Assembly: GCA_020024595.1 (NCBI GenBank)
Contig: JAHHTO010000167.1
Span: forward strand, 1 to 5,367
Direction: 5' to 3'
Length of the DNA: 5,367 nucleotides
Source: Schaedlerella sp.
GTDB lineage: Bacteria; Bacillota; Clostridia; Lachnospirales; Lachnospiraceae
Part shown: in pieces, positions 5,069 to 5,367 of the stretch
How the letters are laid out: every line of letters begins with the position of its first letter
How positions within the stretch are numbered: the first letter of the stretch is position 1
Made by a program: the position numbers and the translations under genes
Notes under the pieces: generated by a model
Told to the model about the DNA's origin: nothing
Database searches by the model: none
What the model saw: the letters and a program-made list of their open reading frames with translations, nothing else

Positions 5069-5367
5069 CTAATCTAATCTAAAATTTTTAATATGATGTA
5101 TTGTGATCCGGATTTTTTTATCCAGCAATAGCCGTAATCCAAACAAAACAAAGATTCTAGGTGCTATTCTTCCTTTTATATACAAATAACCTTTTAAAAT
5201 CTTTTCTTCAAATCTTGGGTTGATCAGAACATGGTCTGAAAAATACGGATATAAGATACTGACACCGGCCATTATTTTTCCAGTCAATGCAGGATCTTCA
5301 AAGCCAAACTCCACTTCTCCATTGATTTTCTTTGGCTTTAAATGAAGCAGGAGCCTCTTTAGTTCAG
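5069..5367 (-). CDS. DUF2953 domain protein, YtfI-like (5' end cut by window)
   Basis: The frame stays open from the window edge to TAG at 5069-5071, giving 98 visible C-terminal residues. The conserved DUF2953 block is clear: ELKRLLLHLKPKKINGEVEF, then GFEDPALTG, LYPYFSDHV, NPRFEEKILKGYLYIKGRI. A GTG at 5312-5314 is in frame, but conserved sequence continues upstream of it, so it is not the start; the true N-terminus lies outside. Family members usually have N-terminal membrane segments, which cannot be checked here. The function is unknown. Gene order next to ytfJ, with overlap-like spacing and ytfJ's ribosome binding site just after this stop, indicates one transcript, as in the ytfI-ytfJ pair of Bacillus. 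Confidence 0.88.
   Translation of the reverse strand, partial: ELKRLLLHLKPKKINGEVEFGFEDPALTGKIMAGVSILYPYFSDHVLINPRFEEKILKGYLYIKGRIAPRIFVLFGLRLLLDKKIRITIHHIKNFRLD

Noticed and set aside
5312..5314. GTG as the start of the DUF2953 gene
   Set aside because: Conserved family sequence continues upstream in frame to the window edge, so the gene is simply truncated by the window.
1..5367. CRISPR, prophage, transposon, tRNA or rRNA
   Set aside because: No regular spaced repeats, transposase or integrase motifs, cloverleaf or rRNA-like sequence were seen on either strand.

Overview
The window looks like ordinary chromosomal core DNA from a low-to-moderate G+C, Gram-positive anaerobe of the Clostridia, most likely Lachnospiraceae. 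This is inferred from protein character, strong AGGAGG-type ribosome binding sites, and the gene order rpmB / asp23-like (yloU) / yloV / recG, which matches the conserved Firmicutes neighbourhood. The taxon is not proven by the sequence. I see no phage, insertion sequence, CRISPR array, rRNA or tRNA.

Layout, left to right. (1) Positions 1-1703, minus strand: recG, a branched-DNA helicase, cut off by the window start so that its C-terminus is missing. (2) 1704-1852: a short intergenic region with a strong minus-strand terminator hairpin at 1743-1781. (3) 1853-3511, minus: a DAK2-domain, FakA/YloV-type kinase subunit starting at GTG. (4) 3526-3885, minus: an Asp23/Gls24 (YloU) protein, only 14 nt from yloV and with a good sigma-A type promoter. 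(5) 3886-4157: a divergent intergenic region holding back-to-back promoters for asp23 (minus) and rpmB (plus), a 19-bp near-palindrome and a small dyad in the rpmB leader. (6) 4158-4343, plus: rpmB, a ribosomal protein L28 carrying two CxxC pairs. (7) 4401-4440: a long hairpin terminator that reads in both directions. (8) 4459-4599, minus: a 46-codon small hydrophobic protein. (9) 4666-5052, minus: a YtfJ/GerW-family protein. (10) 5069-5367, minus: the C-terminal part of a DUF2953 (YtfI-like) protein, cut by the window end.

There are three transcription units. asp23-yloV runs leftward from one promoter to the 1743-1781 terminator, with recG directly behind it. rpmB is a single-gene rightward unit. 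DUF2953-ytfJ, perhaps with the small ORF, runs leftward and converges on rpmB at the shared terminator. The asp23-yloV pair suggests an envelope or lipid housekeeping role, and ytfI-ytfJ is linked to sporulation and germination in Bacillus. I found no convincing evidence of a new biological system. The items most worth a second look are the small membrane protein, the near-palindrome between the divergent promoters, the rpmB leader dyad, and the terminator just ahead of recG.
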